The translations under genes were made by a program, and so were the position numbers. DNA of 48,557 nucleotides from CAYLPU01 sp964385635 (lineage in GTDB: Bacteria; Chloroflexota; Anaerolineae; B4-G1): NCBI GenBank assembly GCA_964385635.1, contig CAYLPU010000029.1, positions 1 to 48,557 of the forward strand, given 5' to 3'. The notes beneath the pieces were generated by a model, which searched no databases, was not told where the DNA came from, and worked only from the letters and a program-made list of their open reading frames with translations. Shown here in pieces: positions 15,313-22,163 of this stretch (position 1 is the stretch's first letter; every line of letters begins with the position of its first letter).

Positions 15313-15538
15313 CGTCGGCATAGATTTCCTCCCGGCGCAGTGTCCCACCCAGATAGCGGCCGCCATCTAGGACAGGCCAGGTGAGTGGGGAGAGTTGAGT
15401 CTTATCTGCTTTGATGGGTTTCCTCTCATAAAGCAAGATCAACTCCACTTCTCCCTCGGGTAGTCCGGGGGGTAGTCTGGATAATTCGAGTTGTCGGTCA
15501 GGCTGGATTCTTCCCTTTAGTTTGATCGCTTCCAACAT
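15302..15538 (-). CDS. Antitoxin of the PIN toxin (DUF104/AF2212-like)
   Basis: This 78-residue protein begins MLEAIKLKGRIQPDRQLELS and RLPPGLPEGEVELILLYERK, the short beta-hairpin pattern of AbrB-like/DUF104 antitoxins that precede PIN toxins in thermophiles and Chloroflexota. The C-terminal tail (LRREEIYADDGR) would contact the toxin. It begins 18 bases after the 417-residue protein and ends overlapping the toxin start. ATG 15538 has GGAGCG upstream. Confidence 0.75.
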   Translation of the reverse strand: MLEAIKLKGRIQPDRQLELSRLPPGLPEGEVELILLYERKPIKADKTQLSPLTWPVLDGGRYLGGTLRREEIYADDGR

Positions 15539-15556
15539 AGAGCACGCTCCTTTTTT

Positions 15557-16810
15557 TCACTTATTCGATGGCGCTTCCAGAAACCGGGCGTGGGCCAGCT
15601 TGCCCATACGGTTGACGGTGAAGCGCACCCGGTAGGGGTTGACTTTCTGGTAAGCGAGGATCGCCTCCCGCGCCACTTTCGTCTCGATAATGAGGCCGTC
15701 TTCCAGCAGAGCCTCGATACCGGCAACCAGGGCCATCTCCTCAATGGGCGCATAGCCACCGGCACTACGAATGGATAGCCAGGCACGGTGAAGGTGAGGC
15801 ACGATGGTTGCCGGGTCGGTGACAGGTGTGGCTTCAAGTTCCCATGCGTGAGCGACGGTGGCAAAGAAACGGGTCGCCAGAAACTCGGCCACCTGGGGGG
15901 CGGTCTCTATTCCGGTCAAGGCCTCGGCCCAGGTCAAGCCGACTGGGGTGAAGGCGTAGCTATAGCGGAAAGGACTGGGTTTATGCAGCAGTCCAATATC
16001 TGTGTATGGCTCAACGCGAGGGGTACTTGTTACTGTGTGTGCGCCTCCTCCTGTATAGGATCGCTCACGCCACTTTGCAACGCTATCTGCTACTTGAGAG
16101 AGAATTTCCAACCGATCCCGTTCTTCCGCCGAGAGCACACGGCGGCGATGACGCTTGATGAGAGCGCGGTAGATCGCTGGCAGCCGGTCACCGGCGTCCC
16201 GGTCGCTGAAGCCATCGGCAGCCTCGGCGGCCAATTGGCCAAGCAAGGGGGCGATGATTTCGCCATCGTTCTCAAGCAAGGAATAGAGCAGCAGCAATGC
16301 CTGGGCACGGCTGAGGCGCAACGGATTAGCCTCAGGCTGGTAATCCAGAAAGGCCTGAAGTTCGGCTTCTGGCGTGAAATAGAGCAGGGACAGGGCACGG
16401 GTGTTGGGCGAGTAAGTGCCGGCCCGGATGAAGCCCAGGGCCACACCCAGCGGTGGATATTGGCGCCAGTCGCTGCGCACCAGTTTGCCGGTTTGCGAAG
16501 GCAGCGTGGGGTCAGCCAGGTAGAGGTCTTGCAGCTCCATAGCCACGATAGTCTCTTCGCCTTCACTCCAGACGGCAGCCTGCTTCTTCAGGCCGTTGTA
16601 AGCCCGGTCGTAGAGACGCTGGCGGATGTAGGCCACCCGGCCAGCGGTGAGCGGCGCCCGCACTTTGCGCATCACTGTCTGGGTCAGGTCGCTGCCCAGG
16701 TTATCCACGCTGGACGTGCTCAGGGCAACCACCCGGCGCACCAGGCGCTTGAGATAGCCCAAACGCTGCATACAACGGGTGGTACTGCTCAGCACACGGA
16801 TCTCTGCCAT
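15557..16810 (-). CDS. Unknown 417-residue protein coupled to the HerA-like ATPase
   Basis: I do not recognise this protein. It is largely alpha-helical by appearance, begins MAEIRVLSSTTRCMQRLGYL and has basic stretches (LVRRVVALS; RQRLYDRAYNGLKKQA; KRHRRRVLSAEERDRLE) and a central acidic helical region rich in Leu/Ala. No signal peptide, membrane segment, P-loop or nuclease motif is visible. ATG 16810 lies two bases after the HerA stop (a TTG at 16816 would overlap it), so the two are almost certainly made together. A position next to HerA is typical of HerA's partner nuclease or adaptor, so it could be a highly diverged partner. Confidence 0.7.
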   Translation of the reverse strand: MAEIRVLSSTTRCMQRLGYLKRLVRRVVALSTSSVDNLGSDLTQTVMRKVRAPLTAGRVAYIRQRLYDRAYNGLKKQAAVWSEGEETIVAMELQDLYLADPTLPSQTGKLVRSDWRQYPPLGVALGFIRAGTYSPNTRALSLLYFTPEAELQAFLDYQPEANPLRLSRAQALLLLYSLLENDGEIIAPLLGQLAAEAADGFSDRDAGDRLPAIYRALIKRHRRRVLSAEERDRLEILSQVADSVAKWRERSYTGGGAHTVTSTPRVEPYTDIGLLHKPSPFRYSYAFTPVGLTWAEALTGIETAPQVAEFLATRFFATVAHAWELEATPVTDPATIVPHLHRAWLSIRSAGGYAPIEEMALVAGIEALLEDGLIIETKVAREAILAYQKVNPYRVRFTVNRMGKLAHARFLEAPSNK

Positions 16811-16812
16811 GC

Positions 16813-18192
16813 TCAAAACCCCCCGTGGACACTGACACGAGGGCGGATGTCCACGATGATGGCGCGTTCAACCTCGGTATTGGAGACCAACGCCTGCCCC
16901 ACGTCCAGGCTGCGCAGCAGGTCGTCGAAAGCGAACACACGGTTGGCGTAGCGCACTTCCTGGGGTAGGCTTGATTTCAGGTTGCGACGCACATAGTCAA
17001 TGTCGCCCTGTACCGTCAACTTGTGAGTGATGAGCGTGTCTACCTGGGCCAACAGGCGACTATCCAGGGCAGTAGGTTGCTGGGTCGCCACCATAAAGGA
17101 TAGGCCATAGTTGCGCCCCTCGCGCACGAAGCGGACCAGCATCTCGCCAGCAGCCGTGCGGCGCTCTGACGGCAACACGTTCTGTGCCTCGTCCAGGGCC
17201 ACCCATGCCGGAGGGATCGCCTCGGCCAGGATCGCCTTGATGTGAGTGCGTTCCTCAGGCGACAGGTCAGTTCGAATAGCGAGGTGCTTTTCCGCCTCTG
17301 AAGCCTCCGTGCGGGCGTCAAGCATACGGCGGATCAGTGCGCTGAGGACTACCAGACGCAGTGGCCCGGACATACGGTTCATCACCAGCACGTTCATCCG
17401 ACCGGGCGTCAGCAAGTCTCGCAGTGGCGTGCCTTCGTCCTGAAAGAGCGGGTTGCGCCGGAAAGTGGTGATTTGCTGCAACACAGCGCGGCGCGTCTCG
17501 GTCCGGTAGCTGCTCTGTATCTCAGCGTCCAGCTTGATGCAGGTGATGAGGTCGTCCAGGGAGTAAACCGGCCTGGGCATCCGCTTGCCCCCTTCACCCT
17601 GCCAACCTTCGACGGTGACCTTGAGGTACGCGTCGTTGAGCAACTGGCCCATGCGGTCCTGGTAAATGTCCAGATCAAGCAGGTAGCCCCAGTCTGCGGC
17701 GGTGAAATCGGCGGTGCGCACGGCAAATTCACGGTGGCTGGCCGGCGTCGTCTCGCTCCGTGTGCCCTGGGGGACCCACACCTGCACGTCGAGTGGTTCG
17801 GGCTGCAGGTTCCATCCACGCCAGACGGCCCGCTGCTCCTGAATCACCGGCCGGTCGGCGGCTTCAGTCAGGCTTATGTCGGTCCACTGAAAAATACCCA
17901 ACGTGTCGAGCAGCAGCACGGCCCGGTCGCGCCCGATGTGCGAGATGCTGCTTTCGGCCCGTCGCGTGCAGAAGCCCTCCAGCATAGAGCCCATGGTGTA
18001 GGATTTGCCGGAACCCCGCTTGCCAAAGATGGCGATGACGTGGGGATGGGTGGTGTCGAAACGCACGTCGGCCAGCGGTCCGGTTTCGGCCAGCCGCCCC
18101 AGGTAGAGCCAGGCCGAGGCACGGTCGGTCGGGTCGCCGACGATGATTTCTTTTCGGGCGAGCAAGCGAGGCTTGACGGTGAACTTTTTCAT
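16813..18192 (-). CDS. HerA/FtsK-superfamily ATPase (DUF87-like)
   Basis: The 459-residue protein has a Walker A IFGKRGSGKSYTMGSMLEG (about 53-71), a Walker B AWVALDEAQNVLPSER (about 327-342), and the HerA-type sensor segment MVATQQPTALDSRLLAQVDT followed by LITHKL (about 372-398). The N-terminus carries a short beta-barrel-like segment with IIVGDPTDRASAWLYLGRL. HerA ATPases form hexamers that pump DNA and usually work with a nuclease (NurA, SIR2, DUF4297, PLD). ATG 18192 is preferred to GTG 18195. The preceding gene ends 15 bases upstream. In this operon it is the best candidate for the DNA translocase. Confidence 0.85.
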   Translation of the reverse strand: MKKFTVKPRLLARKEIIVGDPTDRASAWLYLGRLAETGPLADVRFDTTHPHVIAIFGKRGSGKSYTMGSMLEGFCTRRAESSISHIGRDRAVLLLDTLGIFQWTDISLTEAADRPVIQEQRAVWRGWNLQPEPLDVQVWVPQGTRSETTPASHREFAVRTADFTAADWGYLLDLDIYQDRMGQLLNDAYLKVTVEGWQGEGGKRMPRPVYSLDDLITCIKLDAEIQSSYRTETRRAVLQQITTFRRNPLFQDEGTPLRDLLTPGRMNVLVMNRMSGPLRLVVLSALIRRMLDARTEASEAEKHLAIRTDLSPEERTHIKAILAEAIPPAWVALDEAQNVLPSERRTAAGEMLVRFVREGRNYGLSFMVATQQPTALDSRLLAQVDTLITHKLTVQGDIDYVRRNLKSSLPQEVRYANRVFAFDDLLRSLDVGQALVSNTEVERAIIVDIRPRVSVHGGF

Positions 18193-18207
18193 CACAAATT
18201 CTTTCTA

Positions 18208-19368
18208 TCAGGCAAACACGTACTGGGACACATCGTTGACAATGCCCTCGTCCACCAGATGCTTCTCCTCGTCCCAGGCCTGGATGGCGCACTCGTTGAT
18301 GGCGTTGATGATATAGCGCGGCAGCGCGCGGGCTGGGTCCTGGGTAGCATAGTCGGCCAGCAATTCAAAGGCGCTGCGCTCGAAGGGATAGACACCCGGC
18401 TCCGTGTCCAGGTTGTGCTCAGCGATGCGGGCCTGGGCCTGTTCCTGGTCAATGAGGTTGTGGAGCAATTCGCTGACGAATGTCTTGACATCCGACACAG
18501 CAGGCAGAGGAGGAATGTCCACATAGTTACTGGTGCCCACCCGACCCATGATGTCACCGCGTCGCAAAGTCGGCGGCGCGTCGTCAAAGACGTCTGCCTT
18601 GAAACCAATCAGGAAGCCCACACTGGCGTTGGCCGGCTCCGCCAGGCGGCGGAGATACTGGTGGATGGACTCGGCCGCGTCGCCAGAACGAACGCGGTGC
18701 AAGTCCTCAAGTTCGTCCAATAGAAAGATCAACTTTGCACCCACGCGGCCAGCCAGGTTACCGATAGCAACCAGCGCGTTGACCAAGTCGCCAGCGCCGA
18801 CCTGACCCAGATTGCGGGTGAGCGAGAGGCCACTCAGTTCGCCGGTCTTGAGGGATTGGCCGGTGAGCCAGCGCCAGGCGACGAAGGTAGAGTCGCCAGC
18901 CGCGCGCAGTTCTTTCAGGGCCAGGGCAATATTCAAGTCGTCTGTAAGCTCCTCGAGGGCGGCGTCAAGGTTGGAGACCTGGTCAAACAACCGGCGCACC
19001 CAACCAGCCACAGTCTCCTTGCCCAGGGCTTCCATCAACTGCATGTGGAAATGGCTGGCCGTCGAGTTGCTGCGCATTTCGATGGCGACATAGAGAGTGT
19101 GCGGAATACCTTGACAGGAACCTGGTGTGTCGGTCTTGAGGTAATGTTCCAGGTAGAACAGTGTTTGGGTCTTGCCAGAACCATAAGGTCCCCACACCAT
19201 GAGCTTGGGCACCCCCGGTGCAATGAAGGCTCGTCGCACCTGGCGTTGAAGCCGGGTCTTGATGTCATCCCGTCCGAAATAGAAACGAGCGTCGTCAGGG
19301 TTGATCTGTGGATCAATCGTAAAGTTGAGGCGATCCTTGAGGCAGAACCATTTCGGGAACTCTATCAT
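18208..19368 (-). CDS. AAA ATPase (first ATPase of the defence operon)
   Basis: The 386-residue protein has a Walker A LMVWGPYGSGKTQTLFYLEH (about 55-74) and a Walker B AKLIFLLDELEDLHRVRSGD (about 207-226). A C-terminal region, FVSELLHNLIDQEQAQARIA and AFELLADYATQDPARALPRY, looks like the helical lid of ORC/Cdc6-type AAA proteins. The N-terminal motif RFYFGRDDIKTRLQRQVRRA is typical of ATPases that bind a partner and are switched on by it. ATG 19368 has AGGAGA upstream and follows the PLD gene by 24 bases. Its relation to the ATPase at 10143-11273 suggests the two perform similar steps on different partners. Confidence 0.78.
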   Translation of the reverse strand: MIEFPKWFCLKDRLNFTIDPQINPDDARFYFGRDDIKTRLQRQVRRAFIAPGVPKLMVWGPYGSGKTQTLFYLEHYLKTDTPGSCQGIPHTLYVAIEMRSNSTASHFHMQLMEALGKETVAGWVRRLFDQVSNLDAALEELTDDLNIALALKELRAAGDSTFVAWRWLTGQSLKTGELSGLSLTRNLGQVGAGDLVNALVAIGNLAGRVGAKLIFLLDELEDLHRVRSGDAAESIHQYLRRLAEPANASVGFLIGFKADVFDDAPPTLRRGDIMGRVGTSNYVDIPPLPAVSDVKTFVSELLHNLIDQEQAQARIAEHNLDTEPGVYPFERSAFELLADYATQDPARALPRYIINAINECAIQAWDEEKHLVDEGIVNDVSQYVFA

Positions 19369-19392
19369 CGGTCTGTTCTCCTTTCAGCAGAA

Positions 19393-20472
19393 TTAGTGAA
19401 TTGATTCGATTGCTTTGATACGCTGGCTCATCGTGCGCAGGCTGTAGCCGCCCCACTGATACAGATCGCGCAAGATGGCTCGCCCGTGCCCCCGGGCAAA
19501 AACCATCATGCCCAGTTCAATGTTGTGGCGCAACCCGCTCTCTGTCAAGTTGCCGGATCCAAAGAGGGCATAACTTTCTGCCTCGTCTCGGCTCCAAACC
19601 ACGTACAACTTGGCATGGATATCAGGATTGTAGCGAATCTCGGCCAGGGGACACCGCTGGAGTACCTCTACGCCGGCCTGGTGATACAGTTCACGCGGCT
19701 CGCGAGTGATCACGTAAAGTCGGGTGCAGTCGGCTACCGCCTTCTCAGTGACGGCCCTTAACTCAAACGGTGTTCCTGCCAAGTCTCCGATAAAAGGGCT
19801 GACAATTACCATTGTCTGGGCTACGACACCGCCCATCAAGTAGCGTTGGAGAAACCGCTCCACCGGGCGCTCGGTGATCACCCGTGCATAAGGTGGAATG
19901 ACTCCTTCCACGCGACCTTCGCCACCAGCCAGTGCTCCCCTGGCCTGCAATTCAAGTTCAACCAGTTGGTGAAACCGAGGGTTAGTCAGAATCATCTCCC
20001 GGATCTCGCCGATGGTCATTGCCCGTTTGTCCGTTTCATAGCGGCGGTAAAAGTCAGTCCGGCTGCCCAGAGTCACCATGTGAGGGCGCTGATCGCTGGA
20101 GGGCACGTGAACAACGATGATGCCCTGGTTGAACCCTGTCTCGTAGACGCGGATTTCCAACCCCTCTATGCGGTCGCGAACCCCATCAAGACAGGTCTGA
20201 TGCATTGCCTGAGCGATCCGGTGTGGTTCAGGCACTGGCGTCAGTTCCGCAGCCCGACCAGCGTAGTCTTCCTGGATGCCGATGATCAGGTAGCCCCCCT
20301 CGCTGTTCGCCAGCGCTGCAATATCGCGCAGCACCTCTCGACGATCCTGGGGCCGTCCGCTATATGGGGATTCTTTGTACTCCAGGTAGGGCCCTTCAGG
20401 TACTTGGTTCTCGACAAGCAAGCGGATGTCGTCGAGGGAAATATCGCTTAATAAACGACCGCTGAAAATCAT
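19393..20472 (-). CDS. AlbA_2 (Schlafen-like) and PLD-nuclease fusion, first gene of the defence operon
   Basis: The N-terminal half (about 12-135) has the AlbA_2/Schlafen ATP-binding pattern: YLEYKES, VLRDIAALANSEGGYLIIGI, and IIVVHVPSSDQRPHMV ... DFYRRYETDKRAMT. The C-terminal half is a phospholipase-D-like domain with HAKLYVVW (about 285-292) and FGSGNLTESGL (about 303-313). The family HxKx4D-GSxN motif is present except that the Asp position is Trp; in PLD nucleases the His and Lys do the chemistry. Single-HKD proteins act as dimers. The protein would be the only obvious nuclease candidate in this operon. The start at 20472 has a weak ribosome-binding site but follows a clear promoter. 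Confidence 0.75.
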   Translation of the reverse strand: MIFSGRLLSDISLDDIRLLVENQVPEGPYLEYKESPYSGRPQDRREVLRDIAALANSEGGYLIIGIQEDYAGRAAELTPVPEPHRIAQAMHQTCLDGVRDRIEGLEIRVYETGFNQGIIVVHVPSSDQRPHMVTLGSRTDFYRRYETDKRAMTIGEIREMILTNPRFHQLVELELQARGALAGGEGRVEGVIPPYARVITERPVERFLQRYLMGGVVAQTMVIVSPFIGDLAGTPFELRAVTEKAVADCTRLYVITREPRELYHQAGVEVLQRCPLAEIRYNPDIHAKLYVVWSRDEAESYALFGSGNLTESGLRHNIELGMMVFARGHGRAILRDLYQWGGYSLRTMSQRIKAIESIH

Positions 20473-20576
20473 CGCTGTCCAGACCGTTCAAGCGAAACGC
20501 CAGACTTATCTGATGCAAATAATACAACCACCACGGATCGCAACCCCTCCAGCCGCCAATCCGCTTCGCCAGTATC

Positions 20577-20605
20577 ATTGTAGCATAGTCGCGCCAAGGT
20601 GGCAA
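20577..20605 (-). promoter_or_regulatory. Promoter of the nine-gene defence operon
   Basis: On the minus strand TTGCCA (20600-20605), 17 bases and TACAAT (20577-20582). Transcription should begin near 20570, leaving a leader of about 100 bases before the first gene. No other convincing promoter was seen between the nine genes. Confidence 0.6.
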
Positions 20606-21110
20606 ACAGCAGCCCTCACGGGGAATCGTAGCAGTTCTGAGGCCCTCTAAGGCCCTTCAGAGCCCTTCTGCCTGCGGCGTTTGGCAAATTCATCAAAACC
20701 CCACCCTCAACGGCTGACATGCCACTAGACGCACTCTGTGGCCTCCCAAGCGCTTTTGGGTTTCGTTCTGCTACGAATCCCCCTCACTCGCAAATCCCCT
20801 CATGGGGGTGGGCAACCGCCGCATACGAATACGGCGATCTGTCACACCTAGTCCGGGTTCCAGCAACACATTGGGCAACCTCAACGCGGCATAGGCCATG
20901 GCCAGGTCGGAATGTACTCGTTCCAGCCAGGCCTGAGAGGATTCAGGGGGTGGCGGATGGATTTCCCCCGCCGGGCGTGGGTGGAGGTGCGCTTGATAGG
21001 CAGGTCTACTTCGATGATCCGTTTGGGGTATTGGGTCATCGGTTTTTCTCTTCTTCACCTTCATCTTCGGGAAAGTCAAGCTGTAGTGTGCCCCGGCGTT
21101 GTCCACATGC
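20606..21110. other. Gene-poor spacer with decayed coding sequence
   Basis: Apart from the DUF1156 remnant (20950-21039, minus strand), this stretch shows only short non-conserved frames. The minus-strand frame from about 20950 to 20771 stays open (WLERVHSDLAMAYAALRLPN then VLLEPGLGV) and may be more decayed coding sequence. Nothing else was recognised. Confidence 0.4.
20950..21039 (-). pseudogene. N-terminal remnant of a DUF1156-type DNA methylase gene
   Basis: From ATG 21039 the minus strand reads MTQYPKRIIEVDLPIKRTST then HARRGKSIRH. This matches the conserved start of DUF1156 proteins, which continues RExKSIRHGHISTLHxWWARR in intact members. After KSIRH the similarity ends and a stop follows within 25 codons. 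DUF1156 genes usually encode approximately 900-residue adenine methylases in defence clusters. Only about 30 codons survive. The assignment is from memory of the family start. Confidence 0.6.
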
Positions 21111-21138
21111 TTGACCCCAGGAACACACCTGGTATAAT
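21111..21138 (+). promoter_or_regulatory. Promoter of the Tat-exported L,D-transpeptidase
   Basis: TTGACC (21111-21116), 16 bases, TATAAT (21133-21138), with GG directly before the -10 box. The leader to ATG 21160 would be about 15 bases. Confidence 0.65.
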
Positions 21139-21159
21139 TCTGGGGTTGTGAGGGCACCG

Positions 21160-22149
21160 ATGATGAACCTGACGCGCCGAGAATTTCTCAAACTAGGTGG
21201 CGCCGCGCTGGCGGGAGTCGCTTTCCTGCCGTTGCCTCCCCGTGATCAGGCCACACGCGAAACCGTGCGGCTGGGACGGATCGCCGAATGGTCGGTCAGG
21301 GTGCGCGCGGAACCAGACCTCCGCGCCCCCGCCGTGCGTCGCCAGCGGCACGACGACATCATCGCCTACTTCGAGGAGGTCGAGGCTGAGGGCCGTAACC
21401 CGCACAACCCCATCTGGCTCCGCGTCATAGGCGGCTATATCTACTCCTCCTACGTACAACCGGTCGAAGTGCACCTCAACAAGCCGCTGCAGCATCTCCC
21501 CTCCGAGGGTCTGTGGGGAGAGATCAGTGTCCCTTACACCGACTCCCGCCGTGCTCCATCGCCCGACGCCTCCCGCTCCTATCGCCTACACTACAGTTCG
21601 GTCTACCGCATCGTCGAGTCGGTATGGGGCACAGACCACCGACTGTGGTACCGGCTGCGCGACAATCTGGCTCCCGGCGTGCGCCGCTACGTCCTCGCCG
21701 AACACGTGCACCCTATCTATCCCGAGGACCTGGCAACGATCTCGCCTCGCGTCCACGATAAGCGCATCGAAATCGTGCTTGCCGACCAACTACTCGTGGC
21801 CTTCGAGGGCGACGAACCGGTGTTCAGCACGCACATCTCCGGTGGCACGGGGGGCAACCGCGCCACCCCGCGAGGACACCATCACATCGTGTTTAAGGCT
21901 CCCTCGCGCCACATGAGAGGCGACGACTTTGACCTGCCCGGTGTATCTTTCGACTCGTACTTCTGGGGCGGGATCGCCATCCACGGCACCTACTGGCACA
22001 ACGATTACGGCCGCCCTCGCAGTCACGGTTGTGTCAACGTGTCCCCCGAGGCAGCTAAGTGGCTCTTTCGCTGGACCACGCCCATCGTGCCTTATGAAGA
22101 AGATGGACTGCGCGTGCGTAAGGGCGGCACCCCTGTGATCGTCTATTGA
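21160..22149 (+). CDS. L,D-transpeptidase (YkuD) with Tat signal
   Basis: The 329-residue protein begins with a twin-arginine signal, LTRREFLKLGGAALAGVAFL, so it is exported folded. SH3-like segments follow (SVRVRAEPDLRAPAV about 47-61; LHYSSVYRIVESV). The YkuD domain occupies about 195-320: RIEIVLADQLLVAFEGDEPV, GHHHIVFK, and the catalytic HGTYWHNDYG ... SHGCVNVSPEAAKWLF with the active-site Cys. Such enzymes cross-link peptidoglycan or attach proteins to it. ATG 21160 is chosen over GTG 21148 because it sits correctly after the promoter; ATG 21163 is equally possible. A second, lipid-free paralogue lies at 23549. Confidence 0.88.
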   Translation: MMNLTRREFLKLGGAALAGVAFLPLPPRDQATRETVRLGRIAEWSVRVRAEPDLRAPAVRRQRHDDIIAYFEEVEAEGRNPHNPIWLRVIGGYIYSSYVQPVEVHLNKPLQHLPSEGLWGEISVPYTDSRRAPSPDASRSYRLHYSSVYRIVESVWGTDHRLWYRLRDNLAPGVRRYVLAEHVHPIYPEDLATISPRVHDKRIEIVLADQLLVAFEGDEPVFSTHISGGTGGNRATPRGHHHIVFKAPSRHMRGDDFDLPGVSFDSYFWGGIAIHGTYWHNDYGRPRSHGCVNVSPEAAKWLFRWTTPIVPYEEDGLRVRKGGTPVIVY

Positions 22150-22163
22150 TCATCTACTCGACA

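Noticed and set aside
9616..20472. Assignment of the operon to BREX or DISARM
   Set aside because: No PglZ, BrxC-type large ATPase, BrxL, DUF1998 or SNF2 helicase is encoded. Only the presence of a methylase and a PLD domain is shared.
20396..20605. A 69-residue minus-strand frame (MPPWRDYATM...) as first gene of the operon
   Set aside because: It begins inside the promoter region, overlaps the PLD gene and has no recognised pattern. It probably represents leader sequence.
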